Source: Alphaproteobacteria bacterium
GTDB taxonomy: Bacteria; Pseudomonadota; Alphaproteobacteria; Rhizobiales; OSC116
Reading direction: 5' to 3'
NCBI GenBank assembly: GCA_002400495.2
Contig: NVQL02000078.1
Location: 1-41,863 of the forward strand
DNA: 41,863 nucleotides
Positions within the stretch are counted from its first letter, which is position 1; every line of letters starts with the position of its first letter. The position numbers and the translations under genes are program-made. The notes under the pieces are model-generated. The model saw nothing but the letters and a program-made list of their open reading frames with translations. It searched no databases and was not told the origin of the DNA. Shown here one piece after another: positions 8,756-16,151 of this stretch.

Positions 8756-8779
8756 TTGGGTTACTTTTTGGGTTACTTT
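8756..8779 (+). repeat. Two arm-site-like 12-bp repeats, right end
   Basis: Units 8756-8767 and 8768-8779 both read TTGGGTTACTTT, one base different from the left-end units and in the same orientation. They sit about 60 bp inside the right direct repeat, as the left set sits about 65 bp inside the left one. Confidence 0.6.
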
Positions 8780-8838
8780 GTACGCATGGTTTCTCTTAAG
8801 CTATTGGAAACATGTGATTTGGCTTTTGGCTAGATACT

Positions 8839-8859
8839 TGTCTGGGGAGCCAAATCCTC
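8839..8859 (+). repeat. attR-like direct repeat
   Basis: Identical over 21 bp to 7329-7349 and includes the last bases of tRNA-Asn with CCA, but no tRNA body precedes it. It marks the right boundary of the element. Confidence 0.85.
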
Positions 8860-9084
8860 CCAATAAGTAAGCCGTTGATTTAAAAAATAACTAAAAATTC
8901 CATTCTTCTGTAAATTCGAGATTTTTTAATATCTCTTGTTTTTCGATATATTTTTGATACATTCCATATTTCAAAGGTGTTTATTTTAGTGAAAAAACCG
9001 AATGAATATCTATTTGTTTTCAAACATTCGATGACGGACAGTTATCACTCCTTATGTAAATTTTGATGTGTAGAAAGAATTTTA
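8860..9084. other. AT-rich non-coding stretch right of the element
   Basis: I find no gene or structured RNA. Together with the element's right end (8653-8859) it makes a 432-bp interval without a gene, from the SIR2-like start codon to the ThDP enzyme gene. It should contain the promoter of the latter; I cannot point to convincing hexamers. Confidence 0.4.
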
Positions 9085-10758
9085 ATGGATAAGAGAGACG
9101 GCGGTAAAATTTTAGTTGATTGCCTGCAAGCACTTGGTGCAAGCAAAGGTTTTGGCGTGCCTGGCGAGAGTTATCTCGCAGTTTTGAATGCTCTTTATGA
9201 CGTACAAGACTCAATTGAGTTCGTACTTTGTCGTAACGAAGGCGGCGCAGCCTTTATGGCTTCTGCATATGGTAAATTGACGGGCAAACCTGGCCTATGT
9301 TTTGTAACGCGTGGGCCAGGTGCTACAAATGCCTCGATAGGTGTGCACACTGCGATGCAAGATAGTGCTCCTATGATTTTATTTGTTGGCCAAGTCGGTG
9401 CTGACATGAAGGGTCGTGAGGCATTTCAGGAAGTTGATTATCGCGCTTTTTTTGGTACAATTGCAAAATGGGTGACTGAGATTGATGACGTTAAACGAAT
9501 CCCTGAAATTATAGCACGCGCATGGAGCACAGCGATTTCTGGTCGACCTGGCCCCGTTGTGGTCGCGCTACCTGAAGACATGTTAACTGACGTAGCCGCG
9601 GTTTCGCCATTGCCGATAAAGCCCGCATTGTTAGAAGAAGCTGCACCAGCGGCAAAGACAGTTGATGCGATTTTGAAACATATTTCTGAGGCTAAGAAAC
9701 CGCTCATCCTTATGGGTGGGGGAGGCTGGAAAGAAACGGGCAGTCAGGCGCTTCAAAAATTTGCGGAAGCCTCCGATTTACCTGTGCTTGCTGCGTTCCG
9801 CTACCAAGATTTATATGACAATCACAGCACGAGCTATGTCGGTGATGCGGGTGTTGGTATGATGCCATCAGTTAAAGATCTAATTAAACAATCGGATCTT
9901 ATCGTTGCCATTAACATTCGGTTTGGTGAAATGACAACTGATGGATATTCTCTGCTGAATGTGCCAGTGCCAGAGCAAAAATTAATCCACATCCATGCCT
10001 CTGATCGTGAGATTGGCAAAATCTATATTCCTACATTAGGGGTTCATGCGGGACCGAACGCTTTCTCTGAAGCGTTGGCTGGAAGATCGGTGAGCGGAGA
10101 ATGGGCAGAGTGGCGTGCTAACGCCCGTGCAGCATTTGAAGCCTCTTTTGACGCCCCAGCCCAGCCCAGCCCTGTTGATATGGTTGCGGTCACCAAGTAT
10201 TTGCGTGAAACGCTGCCAGATGATGTGGTGCTGACTAATGGAGCTGGTAACTTTACGGTTTGGCCTAATAAATTCTTTAAATTTGGACCTAATCAACGCC
10301 TTCTTGCGCCGCAATCTGGCGCAATGGGTTATGGCGTGCCAGCGGCAATTGCAGCGAAAGTTGCATTCCCAGAACGCACTGTAATTTGTTTTGCAGGAGA
10401 TGGTGATTTTCAAATGAATTGTCAGGAGCTTGGCACGGCAATGCAGGCGAATGCGCAACCAATAATACTGGTTCTGAATAATGAAACATATGGCACAATT
10501 CGTATGCATCAGGAGCGCCATTACCCGGAGCGTGTTTCAGGAACGAGTTTGGAGAATCCTGATTTTGTTATGTTGGCGAAATCTTATGGATATCATTCTG
10601 AATATGTTGCATCGACTGAGGAATTTAAACCCGCATTTGAACGTGCGTTGGCTTCTGACAGCGGTGCCTTGCTTGAGCTAAATATTTCGGCAGAAGCTTT
10701 GTCGCCTCGCCAAACCTTGAGTCAAATCCGCAAAGCCGCGAAAGAACCTCAACAATGA
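9085..10758 (+). CDS. ThDP-dependent enzyme, acetolactate synthase-like
   Basis: 557 residues with the three-domain layout of the acetolactate synthase/benzoylformate decarboxylase superfamily. The cofactor-activating Glu is in CRNEGGAAFMA (about residue 52), TRGPGATNASIGVHTAMQDSAP follows, and the ThDP-binding motif runs from GDGDFQMNCQELGTA to LNNETYG. No regulatory subunit (ilvN) is adjacent and the protein is not a close match to biosynthetic IlvB, so a catabolic carboligase or decarboxylase is more likely. The substrate is unknown. It lies between the tRNA element and the nicotinate regulon but lacks the regulon's operator. A 2-oxo-acid intermediate is the usual substrate for this family. 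Confidence 0.75.
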   Translation: MDKRDGGKILVDCLQALGASKGFGVPGESYLAVLNALYDVQDSIEFVLCRNEGGAAFMASAYGKLTGKPGLCFVTRGPGATNASIGVHTAMQDSAPMILFVGQVGADMKGREAFQEVDYRAFFGTIAKWVTEIDDVKRIPEIIARAWSTAISGRPGPVVVALPEDMLTDVAAVSPLPIKPALLEEAAPAAKTVDAILKHISEAKKPLILMGGGGWKETGSQALQKFAEASDLPVLAAFRYQDLYDNHSTSYVGDAGVGMMPSVKDLIKQSDLIVAINIRFGEMTTDGYSLLNVPVPEQKLIHIHASDREIGKIYIPTLGVHAGPNAFSEALAGRSVSGEWAEWRANARAAFEASFDAPAQPSPVDMVAVTKYLRETLPDDVVLTNGAGNFTVWPNKFFKFGPNQRLLAPQSGAMGYGVPAAIAAKVAFPERTVICFAGDGDFQMNCQELGTAMQANAQPIILVLNNETYGTIRMHQERHYPERVSGTSLENPDFVMLAKSYGYHSEYVASTEEFKPAFERALASDSGALLELNISAEALSPRQTLSQIRKAAKEPQQ

Positions 10759-10881
10759 CAATACAAGGCATTTGCTTTGGCACCGATATTGGCGGTTATG
10801 TTGCAGCAATTCGAAAATTTGCTTTTCAATCAACGATAAATTATCTAATCTTATAATTGAAATTTGTGGGGAGAAATTAAA

Positions 10882-11853
10882 ATGTCAAAAATATTATTTA
10901 TTGGTGGTACAGGGAATATATCTCTGAGCTGTGTGGAACAAGCGGTTAAGGCTGGGCATGATGTATCTGTGTTTAACAGGGGGCGAAGTATTCCTGAAAG
11001 CATAGCAGGGGTGACACAGATTGTTGGTGATATGGATGATGATGAATCCTATGCGCAATTGGCTGATCAACAATGGGATGTAGTTGCCCAATTTATGGCT
11101 TTCATGCCTGCGCAAATTCAGCGGGATATAGATGTTTTCTCGGGTAATACTGATCACTATATTTTTATTTCTTCTGCATCTTGTTACCAGCACACGCCTG
11201 ATTCTTATATCATTACTGAGCTTACTCCGACAATTAATCCTTACTGGAAATACAGCCAAAACAAGATAGAATGTGAAAGCCTACTTAAATCCTGTGACAA
11301 ATTAAACTGGACCATTGTTCGCCCAAGTCACACGGTTCGGACATGGTTGCCGACACTTATGAGTGAAGATATTGTTTGGCGGTTGCAGAATGACCGCCCG
11401 TTGCTTGTTCCTGGTGATGGAAACGCGCCTTGGACCATGACACGAAGCCAAGACTTTGCGGTTCCGTTTGTGGCTTTGATGGGTGTTAAGGAAGCTTATT
11501 TCGAAGATTTTCATATTACGGGCGATGTTGGATTTACTTGGGACGCGATCTATCAGCAAATTGCTAAATCCTATGGGAAAACCGCTAAAATTGTGCATGT
11601 TTCAACCGATACAATTGTAGCTATGGCGCCAGACTTATCGGGGGCGTTACTTGGTGATAAGGCATGGACGGCATTGTTTGACAATTCCAAAATTAAAAGG
11701 GTTGCGGGTGATTTTTCCTGTGAAGCGAATTTGGAAAAGATTCTGTCGGGGCCATTGGCGTGGACAAAAGCAAATTCTTCGGGCTCTGGGCCTTCGAATC
11801 CTGAACTGGAAGCTAATGTTGACCGGATAATTGAGGCTGCGGTGAGACAGTAA
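10882..11853 (+). CDS. NAD-dependent epimerase/dehydratase family protein (SDR)
   Basis: Extended short-chain dehydrogenase of 323 residues with the N-terminal dinucleotide loop ILFIGGTGNIS and NRG after the second strand. The tail contacts are atypical, as in reductase-like members annotated NAD-dependent epimerase. I start at ATG 10882, preceded by GGGGAG; an in-frame TTG at 10864 would add six residues. It ends four bases before the stop of convergent mocA. The substrate cannot be read from sequence. The WTIVRPSHTV motif suits the isoflavone-reductase/epimerase group, but the usual YxxxK is not clean (YWKYSQNK). Confidence 0.7.
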   Translation: MSKILFIGGTGNISLSCVEQAVKAGHDVSVFNRGRSIPESIAGVTQIVGDMDDDESYAQLADQQWDVVAQFMAFMPAQIQRDIDVFSGNTDHYIFISSASCYQHTPDSYIITELTPTINPYWKYSQNKIECESLLKSCDKLNWTIVRPSHTVRTWLPTLMSEDIVWRLQNDRPLLVPGDGNAPWTMTRSQDFAVPFVALMGVKEAYFEDFHITGDVGFTWDAIYQQIAKSYGKTAKIVHVSTDTIVAMAPDLSGALLGDKAWTALFDNSKIKRVAGDFSCEANLEKILSGPLAWTKANSSGSGPSNPELEANVDRIIEAAVRQ

Positions 11854-11857
11854 GATA

Positions 11858-12415
11858 TTAAGCGGAGTTGAATAAGTTTAAGGATTGTGAGCTGTCAATA
11901 TCCTGCAATGTGGTTTTTTCGACTTGCACAATGGCTTCTGCGTCCAATGGTTTTATGAGTTTACCTGCGCCTTTGTCGCCAGACAATGCCAAGATATCGG
12001 CAAATACGGTGCTGTTAAAAACTGCTGGCACGGAAATTTTAGAACCATCACTGCATGCTGCTATGGGGTGATGGTTAGATTTTTCAATTAATGATTCAAT
12101 TGTTTTTTCGTCGATGAACGGCATGTCTGCCAAACAGACAAGCACTTTATCGATTTGATTGTCCATTGCATAGTTTAAGCCAGCCTTTAGACTACTCGAC
12201 TGATCACCTTGATTATAAACAATATCAAACTCATCAAAAATAGGTGCGACTTCGGGGTTTGAAACCACTGCTATTTTTAATTCAGATTTGATTTTACGGA
12301 TTGTATTTGCGGTATATTGTGCCAATGCTTGGCCTTTGAGTTGCGCCAATAGTTTGTCGTTTGTGCCAAAGCGTTTGGAATGCCCAGCGGCTAGAATGAT
12401 GATGGCAAGTTTCAT
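11858..12415 (-). CDS. mocA: Molybdenum cofactor cytidylyltransferase, MocA/MobA-like
   Basis: Adds a cytidine (or guanosine) nucleotide to molybdopterin, producing the dinucleotide cofactor used by molybdenum hydroxylases. The 185-residue protein has the signature LAAGHSKRFG...KLLA at its N-terminus, CLADMPFIDEKTIE in the middle, and a compact nucleotidyltransferase fold. Its start overlaps the xdhC stop by four bases (ATGA), so it is the last gene of ena-xdhC-mocA. The pairing with XdhC and a hydroxylase favours MCD synthesis (MocA) over MGD synthesis (MobA). Annotation by family and context is firm; nucleotide specificity is inferred. Confidence 0.82.
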   Translation of the reverse strand: MKLAIIILAAGHSKRFGTNDKLLAQLKGQALAQYTANTIRKIKSELKIAVVSNPEVAPIFDEFDIVYNQGDQSSSLKAGLNYAMDNQIDKVLVCLADMPFIDEKTIESLIEKSNHHPIAACSDGSKISVPAVFNSTVFADILALSGDKGAGKLIKPLDAEAIVQVEKTTLQDIDSSQSLNLFNSA

Positions 12416-13368
12416 TTTGCCAACTCCAGTATTTCGGCCAATACTGACACTGCCAAGGTGCGTGCGTCTCTGGCTGATTTTATGAGTCCAATTGGGCCTT
12501 TGAGACGCTGTAAATCGGTCGCTGATGCACCTAATTGTGCGAGTTGTTTGTGGCGTTTGTCACGAACTGTTTGGCTGCCTTGTGCACCAATATAAAACGC
12601 GTTGGTTTTTAGTGCTTTTCTTATAATGTCAATTTCCCATTCGTGGTCGTGAAAAAACAAAACAATTGCTGTCCATGGATCAACATTTGGTAGCTTGGTG
12701 CTATTGCTGGTGGTTAAATGTTGGGTTTTGCTGCCACTGGCTGCAGCTTTGGCTATAGTTTTATAGTCTGGTGACAATAATATATTGGGATAGTTGGAAA
12801 TGCTGACCAAACCCGCAAAAGTGCTGGCTTCATGGCCTTTGCCAAATATTAGAAATTGAATTTCGGGTGTGAATTGAATGTAAAAATTGTCGTCAACTCT
12901 TTGTGTTTTGGCATTTTTCGCGATATGCAATTTGCCAGTTTTTACATTTATGCATAGGCTAGATAATTGTCTCTCGTTCAGGATGTCATCCAGCATTATG
13001 AGTGTTTTTTTATCTGGCCGTGGTACGAGTAAAATTTCGACCCCGCCACCACATGGTAATTTGATGTCCATGAATGGTGAGCCTAAGCCGTAGCGTACTG
13101 TTAGGGGTTTGCCATTTTTTAGTGCAGTTTGGGCGTGGTTGGCTAAATCGGCCTCTATGCAGCCCGAAGACAAGCTGCCTAATTGTTGGTCATCGGCAAA
13201 AAACACCATTGTTGCGCCTAATGGTCGATAGGACGCGCCATCAATGCTAATGATAATGGCGAAGACAGAATCGGAAGGGTGGTTTAATAGCGCTGAAACT
13301 TGCGCTTTTATTAATTCTGGGGCGCCCCTATCAAAGGGGTTTGTGGTCGATGTCACCTTTTCATTCAT
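12412..13368 (-). CDS. xdhC: XdhC/CoxI-family maturation factor
   Basis: XdhC-type chaperones bind molybdenum cofactor and support its sulfuration and insertion into hydroxylases. The N-terminal XdhC_CoxI domain shows GSLSSGCIEADLA with its conserved Cys and LPCGGGVEILLVPRP. The C-terminal Rossmann domain starts at FLIFGKGHEAS. The start is most likely ATG 13368; a TTG at 13377 would add three residues. It is the middle gene of ena-xdhC-mocA, 19 bases after ena and overlapping mocA. The client is presumably the two-subunit hydroxylase at 15300-18918. Confidence 0.85.
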   Translation of the reverse strand: MNEKVTSTTNPFDRGAPELIKAQVSALLNHPSDSVFAIIISIDGASYRPLGATMVFFADDQQLGSLSSGCIEADLANHAQTALKNGKPLTVRYGLGSPFMDIKLPCGGGVEILLVPRPDKKTLIMLDDILNERQLSSLCINVKTGKLHIAKNAKTQRVDDNFYIQFTPEIQFLIFGKGHEASTFAGLVSISNYPNILLSPDYKTIAKAAASGSKTQHLTTSNSTKLPNVDPWTAIVLFFHDHEWEIDIIRKALKTNAFYIGAQGSQTVRDKRHKQLAQLGASATDLQRLKGPIGLIKSARDARTLAVSVLAEILELAK

Positions 13369-13387
13369 TAAGTTCAACGAAGATCAC

Positions 13388-14563
13388 TCATCTTATAATT
13401 TGTGGCAAATGCCAAGCGGGTGGCGTATTGCGGCTGCGTTCAGAACATACCACGCCGTCAATAATCATCATGCCGATGCCCGGTAGGTTACCCAATTGTA
13501 CTGATTCTAAGATGGTTTTACCAGGCGCATGTTGGGCTTGATCCATCAGCACGAAATCTGCGCAATAGCCTTTTTCGATCAGGCCTGTATCTAGTTCTCG
13601 TTGGCGAGATGTGTTGCCATTGGCAAAACAAAATGCAATTTCTGCTGGTACATTGCCTAAGCTCGATAACATTGCCACCATACGCATGATGCCCAAGGGT
13701 TGCACGCCAGAGCCTGCGGGGCCGTCGGTGCCTAATATTATGCGGTCTAGTTCGTTAAGTTCTCTTGCTGTGTTTAAGGTCAGCAATGCGGCTCTTTCGT
13801 TGCCGTTATGCACAATTTCTAAGCCCATTTTACAGCTTTCACATAGGCAGATAATTTGATCGTCAGGCAATGCTGAATGACCGCCATTGACGTGACCAAT
13901 TACATCTGCGCCTGTTTCTAGTACCATGTCGGCATCAATTAAACCTGAGCCTGGAATGGAAGGCCCGCCTGTATGAATGGTGCTTTGAATGCCATATTTA
14001 CGCGCCCATTCGACCATTTGTTTGGCGGTTTTACCGTCTTTAACTGTACCTAAGCCCACTTCACCAAGCAGGGTTACGCCTGCATCTGCAAGGTCTTTGA
14101 AATCTTGTTCGACCATGCCATGTTCAATAATTGGTGCGCCGGCATGCACTTTCATGCCTGATGGCCTGAAATTCTCATACCATCTTTGGGCTGCAATGGC
14201 TTGAGCTTTTAAGCCAATAATGTCTTTGGGGCGACCCGGCATGTGGACTTCACCTGCCGAAATCATGGTGGTTACACCGCCGTGCAAGGTTGAATCAATC
14301 CAGTTTAGCTGTTGTTGCCGTGGGGTGTAGTCACCAATCACCGGGTGAATGTGGCTGTCAATTAAGCCTGGTGCTATAGTTACACCTTGGGCATCAATTA
14401 GTGTATCGGCTTGTTCGGTATCAAGGTCTTTTTCATAGCCCCAAGCTTCAATTTTTCCATCAATGGCAATGAGGCAATCGCCATCATAAATTGGCTGTTC
14501 CATTTTACCCGATAATATCAAGCCAATATTGCGAATGACTAATTTTTTTGCTTCTGTTTCCAT
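13388..14563 (-). CDS. ena: Enamidase (1,4,5,6-tetrahydro-6-oxonicotinate hydrolase)
   Basis: Amidohydrolase of 391 residues that should hydrolyse 1,4,5,6-tetrahydro-6-oxonicotinate to 2-formylglutarate and ammonia. It resembles Eubacterium barkeri enamidase along its length, as I recall that sequence: GDYTPRQ, LHGGVTTMISAG, HMPGRPKD, RPSGMKVHAGA, LLGEVGLGTVK, STIHTGG.SIPGS, and a shared C-terminal SRNTPPA. Candidate metal ligands are His71 and His73 (SHIHP), Glu168, His197, His224 and Asp280 (LGTDGPAGSG). GGAG stands seven bases before ATG 14563. First gene of ena-xdhC-mocA, divergent from marR. A 14-bp operator-like motif lies 31 bases upstream of the start. Other cyclic-amide substrates remain possible. 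Confidence 0.85.
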   Translation of the reverse strand: METEAKKLVIRNIGLILSGKMEQPIYDGDCLIAIDGKIEAWGYEKDLDTEQADTLIDAQGVTIAPGLIDSHIHPVIGDYTPRQQQLNWIDSTLHGGVTTMISAGEVHMPGRPKDIIGLKAQAIAAQRWYENFRPSGMKVHAGAPIIEHGMVEQDFKDLADAGVTLLGEVGLGTVKDGKTAKQMVEWARKYGIQSTIHTGGPSIPGSGLIDADMVLETGADVIGHVNGGHSALPDDQIICLCESCKMGLEIVHNGNERAALLTLNTARELNELDRIILGTDGPAGSGVQPLGIMRMVAMLSSLGNVPAEIAFCFANGNTSRQRELDTGLIEKGYCADFVLMDQAQHAPGKTILESVQLGNLPGIGMMIIDGVVCSERSRNTPPAWHLPQIIR

Positions 14564-14593
14564 TGATTTTCTCCGCTATATTGAACTATATTC

Positions 14594-14607
14594 GTTACTA
14601 CACTAAC
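14594..14607. promoter_or_regulatory. Operator-like 14-mer in the ena/marR intergenic region
   Basis: GTTA-CTACAC-TAAC: perfect inverted arms around six bases. It is one of seven copies near genes of this regulon, with consensus GTTA-GTRTAC-TAAC. It sits 31 bases upstream of ena and 136 upstream of marR. The likely binder is the adjacent MarR protein (inference). Confidence 0.6.
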
Positions 14608-14742
14608 AGATTTTCTAATGCTTTCAATGAAGTTTTGTGCAAACTTTATTTTCTTTATAAGAATTTGCTATTTCATCTTGCGGGCATTACTGTTAGACAG
14701 CATCAAAATGCATAAGAAGATATTTTCAAATTAAGTGAAACC

Positions 14743-15183
14743 ATGTCAGACACAAGCAGCCAAACTTCTCAAAAACCTTATAAATTAGACGAACAGGTTG
14801 GTTATATTTTACGCCTTGCTAGCCAGCGCCATTCATCTATATTTCAATCTCATACATTAAGTAAATTAACCCCCACTCAATATTCTGCACTCATTCGTAT
14901 TGCTGAAATTGGGCATTGCTCACAAAATCATTTGGGGCGTTTGACTTCTATGGATGTTGCCACCATTAAAGGTGTGGTTGATCGGTTGCACAAGCGCGAT
15001 TTAGTGACCCTAAAGCCTGACCCGAATGACAGGCGGCGCACGCTCATCACTCTTAGCGAGTTGGCGAAAAAACAATTAGATGACCTCTATAAAGTTGGCC
15101 ATACCATTACCGAAAAGACTTTGGCACCGCTTAGCGCCAGCGAACAGCAGCAATTGTTGAAGTTACTCGCAAAAATTACTTAA
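14743..15183 (+). CDS. MarR-family transcriptional regulator
   Basis: 146 residues with the winged-helix pattern of MarR repressors. The recognition region is LGRLTSMDVATIKGVVDRLHKRDLV and the wing carries DPNDRRRTLITLSE (the D-x-R-R signature). Helices at both ends would form the dimer. It is divergent from ena and upstream of the hydroxylase genes, so it is the obvious local regulator; the ligand is probably nicotinate or a pathway intermediate. A weak half-site (GTTAGAC at 14692-14698) lies before its own start. Family call firm; ligand and targets inferred. Confidence 0.88.
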   Translation: MSDTSSQTSQKPYKLDEQVGYILRLASQRHSSIFQSHTLSKLTPTQYSALIRIAEIGHCSQNHLGRLTSMDVATIKGVVDRLHKRDLVTLKPDPNDRRRTLITLSELAKKQLDDLYKVGHTITEKTLAPLSASEQQQLLKLLAKIT

Positions 15184-15230
15184 TCGCCGCTCGCTAACCC
15201 TAGTTTGTTATTAGAAAAATTAAAAAAGGT

Positions 15231-15273
15231 TTGACAATTCAGCGATTCGTAGCTTTAATGTTCGTATACTAAC
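15231..15273 (+). promoter_or_regulatory. Promoter and operator of the Mo-hydroxylase/hnr operon
   Basis: TTGACA (15231-15236) and TTTAAT (15254-15259) are spaced 17 bases, a near-consensus sigma-70 promoter. The 14-mer GTTC-GTATAC-TAAC (15260-15273) follows directly and would cover the transcription start near 15266. That position fits repression by a bound protein. Confidence 0.7.
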
Positions 15274-15299
15274 AATTTAAACAGCTGCATGGATTTATA

Positions 15300-16151
15300 A
15301 TGGCGTATTTCACACCTACATCTCTTCTATCTGCAGTGGAAATGCTTGATCGAGGTTCGGTTCATATAATCGCTGGCGGTACGGATTTCTACCCTGCATT
15401 GGGTGACACCACGCCTGATATGGATTTGCTTGATTTAACCCAAATTTCTGAACTTTCAGGCATTACACAAACCGCAACGGGTTGGCGCATTGGCGCGGCG
15501 ACCACATGGTCGCAGCTTGTGGTAACAAAATTACCTGCCTATTTTGATGGGCTTAAACAAACTGCACTTGAAATTGGTTCACTACAGATTCAAAATGTTG
15601 CAACGCTCGCGGGCAATATTTGCAATGCCTCACCAGCGGCCGATGGCATGCCTACTTTGTTGACATTAAATGCCGAAATTGAGCTTTCTTCTACAAGTGG
15701 GCAGCGTATCTTGCCGTTGGCAGAATTTGTCACGGGGGTGCGGAAAATTGATTTGCGCCAAGATGAGTTATTAAGCGCCATTATCATTCCAAAGGCTGAA
15801 GAAAGCTCCACAAGCGGGTTTTTGAAATTGGGCAGTCGCCGCTATCTGGTGATTTCGATTGCCATGGTGGCAGTGGTGATTGCACTTGAAGATAAAATTA
15901 TCAGTGACATTCGTGTGGCGGTTGGTTCATGCTCGCCAGTTGCTAAGCGTATGATAGATTTAGAAAAATATTTAATTGGACGAGATATTGATGTCTTAAA
16001 GCAAGATAATTCGATCGCAACCGAATTGCTTAAGGACATTAGCCCGATTGATGACTTACGCGGCACAGCCGATTATCGTATGGATTCTGTTGCAGAATTG
16101 TGTCGTCGGGTGATATTAACTGCCGCAAATTGCGAGGTGAACAATGGATAA
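15300..16151 (+). CDS. Molybdenum hydroxylase, FAD-binding subunit
   Basis: Middle subunit of a xanthine dehydrogenase-family enzyme, passing electrons from the Fe-S clusters through FAD. Of its 283 residues, [12 protein letters not shown] near residue 26 is the FAD pyrophosphate loop, and [36 protein letters not shown] is the second FAD motif. The C-terminal domain (CO_deh_flav_C) spans roughly 175-280. It starts 27 bases after the operator and its stop overlaps the start of the large subunit by eight bases. The predicted role is part of nicotinate 6-hydroxylase; the alternative is another N-heterocycle hydroxylase. Confidence 0.88.
   Translation: MAYFTPTSLLSAVEMLDRGSVHIIAGGTDFYPALGDTTPDMDLLDLTQISELSGITQTATGWRIGAATTWSQLVVTKLPAYFDGLKQTALEIGSLQIQNVATLAGNICNASPAADGMPTLLTLNAEIELSSTSGQRILPLAEFVTGVRKIDLRQDELLSAIIIPKAEESSTSGFLKLGSRRYLVISIAMVAVVIALEDKIISDIRVAVGSCSPVAKRMIDLEKYLIGRDIDVLKQDNSIATELLKDISPIDDLRGTADYRMDSVAELCRRVILTAANCEVNNG

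Larger units (their letters stand above)
7329..8859. mobile_element. Mini integrative element in tRNA-Asn carrying one SIR2-like gene
   Basis: Bounded by 21-bp perfect direct repeats (7329-7349 and 8839-8859), the left one being the 3' end of tRNA-Asn with its CCA. Sub-terminal 12-bp repeats (TTGGGTWACTTT) lie inside both ends, three on the left and two on the right, as expected for arm-type sites of a tyrosine recombinase. The interior is more AT-rich than its flanks and holds a single gene on the bottom strand. There is no integrase, so mobility, if any, would need one supplied in trans. Seen: repeats and gene. Inferred: element and mechanism. The alternative is a remnant of a larger island that lost its core. 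Confidence 0.7.

Noticed and set aside
8668..8870. Top-strand frame reading SEDPETIAYSFEDDGLIV and then WVTFWVTL
   Set aside because: No start codon, and the second half is the translated arm-site repeats and att copy. Possibly a relic, but nothing supports a gene.
10036..10521. 161-codon bottom-strand frame within the ThDP enzyme gene
   Set aside because: Antisense to strong ThDP-binding motifs; composition is not protein-like.
14692..14705. GTTAGACAGCATCA as an eighth regulon operator before marR
   Set aside because: Only the left arm matches; too weak to list as a site, though autoregulation is plausible.
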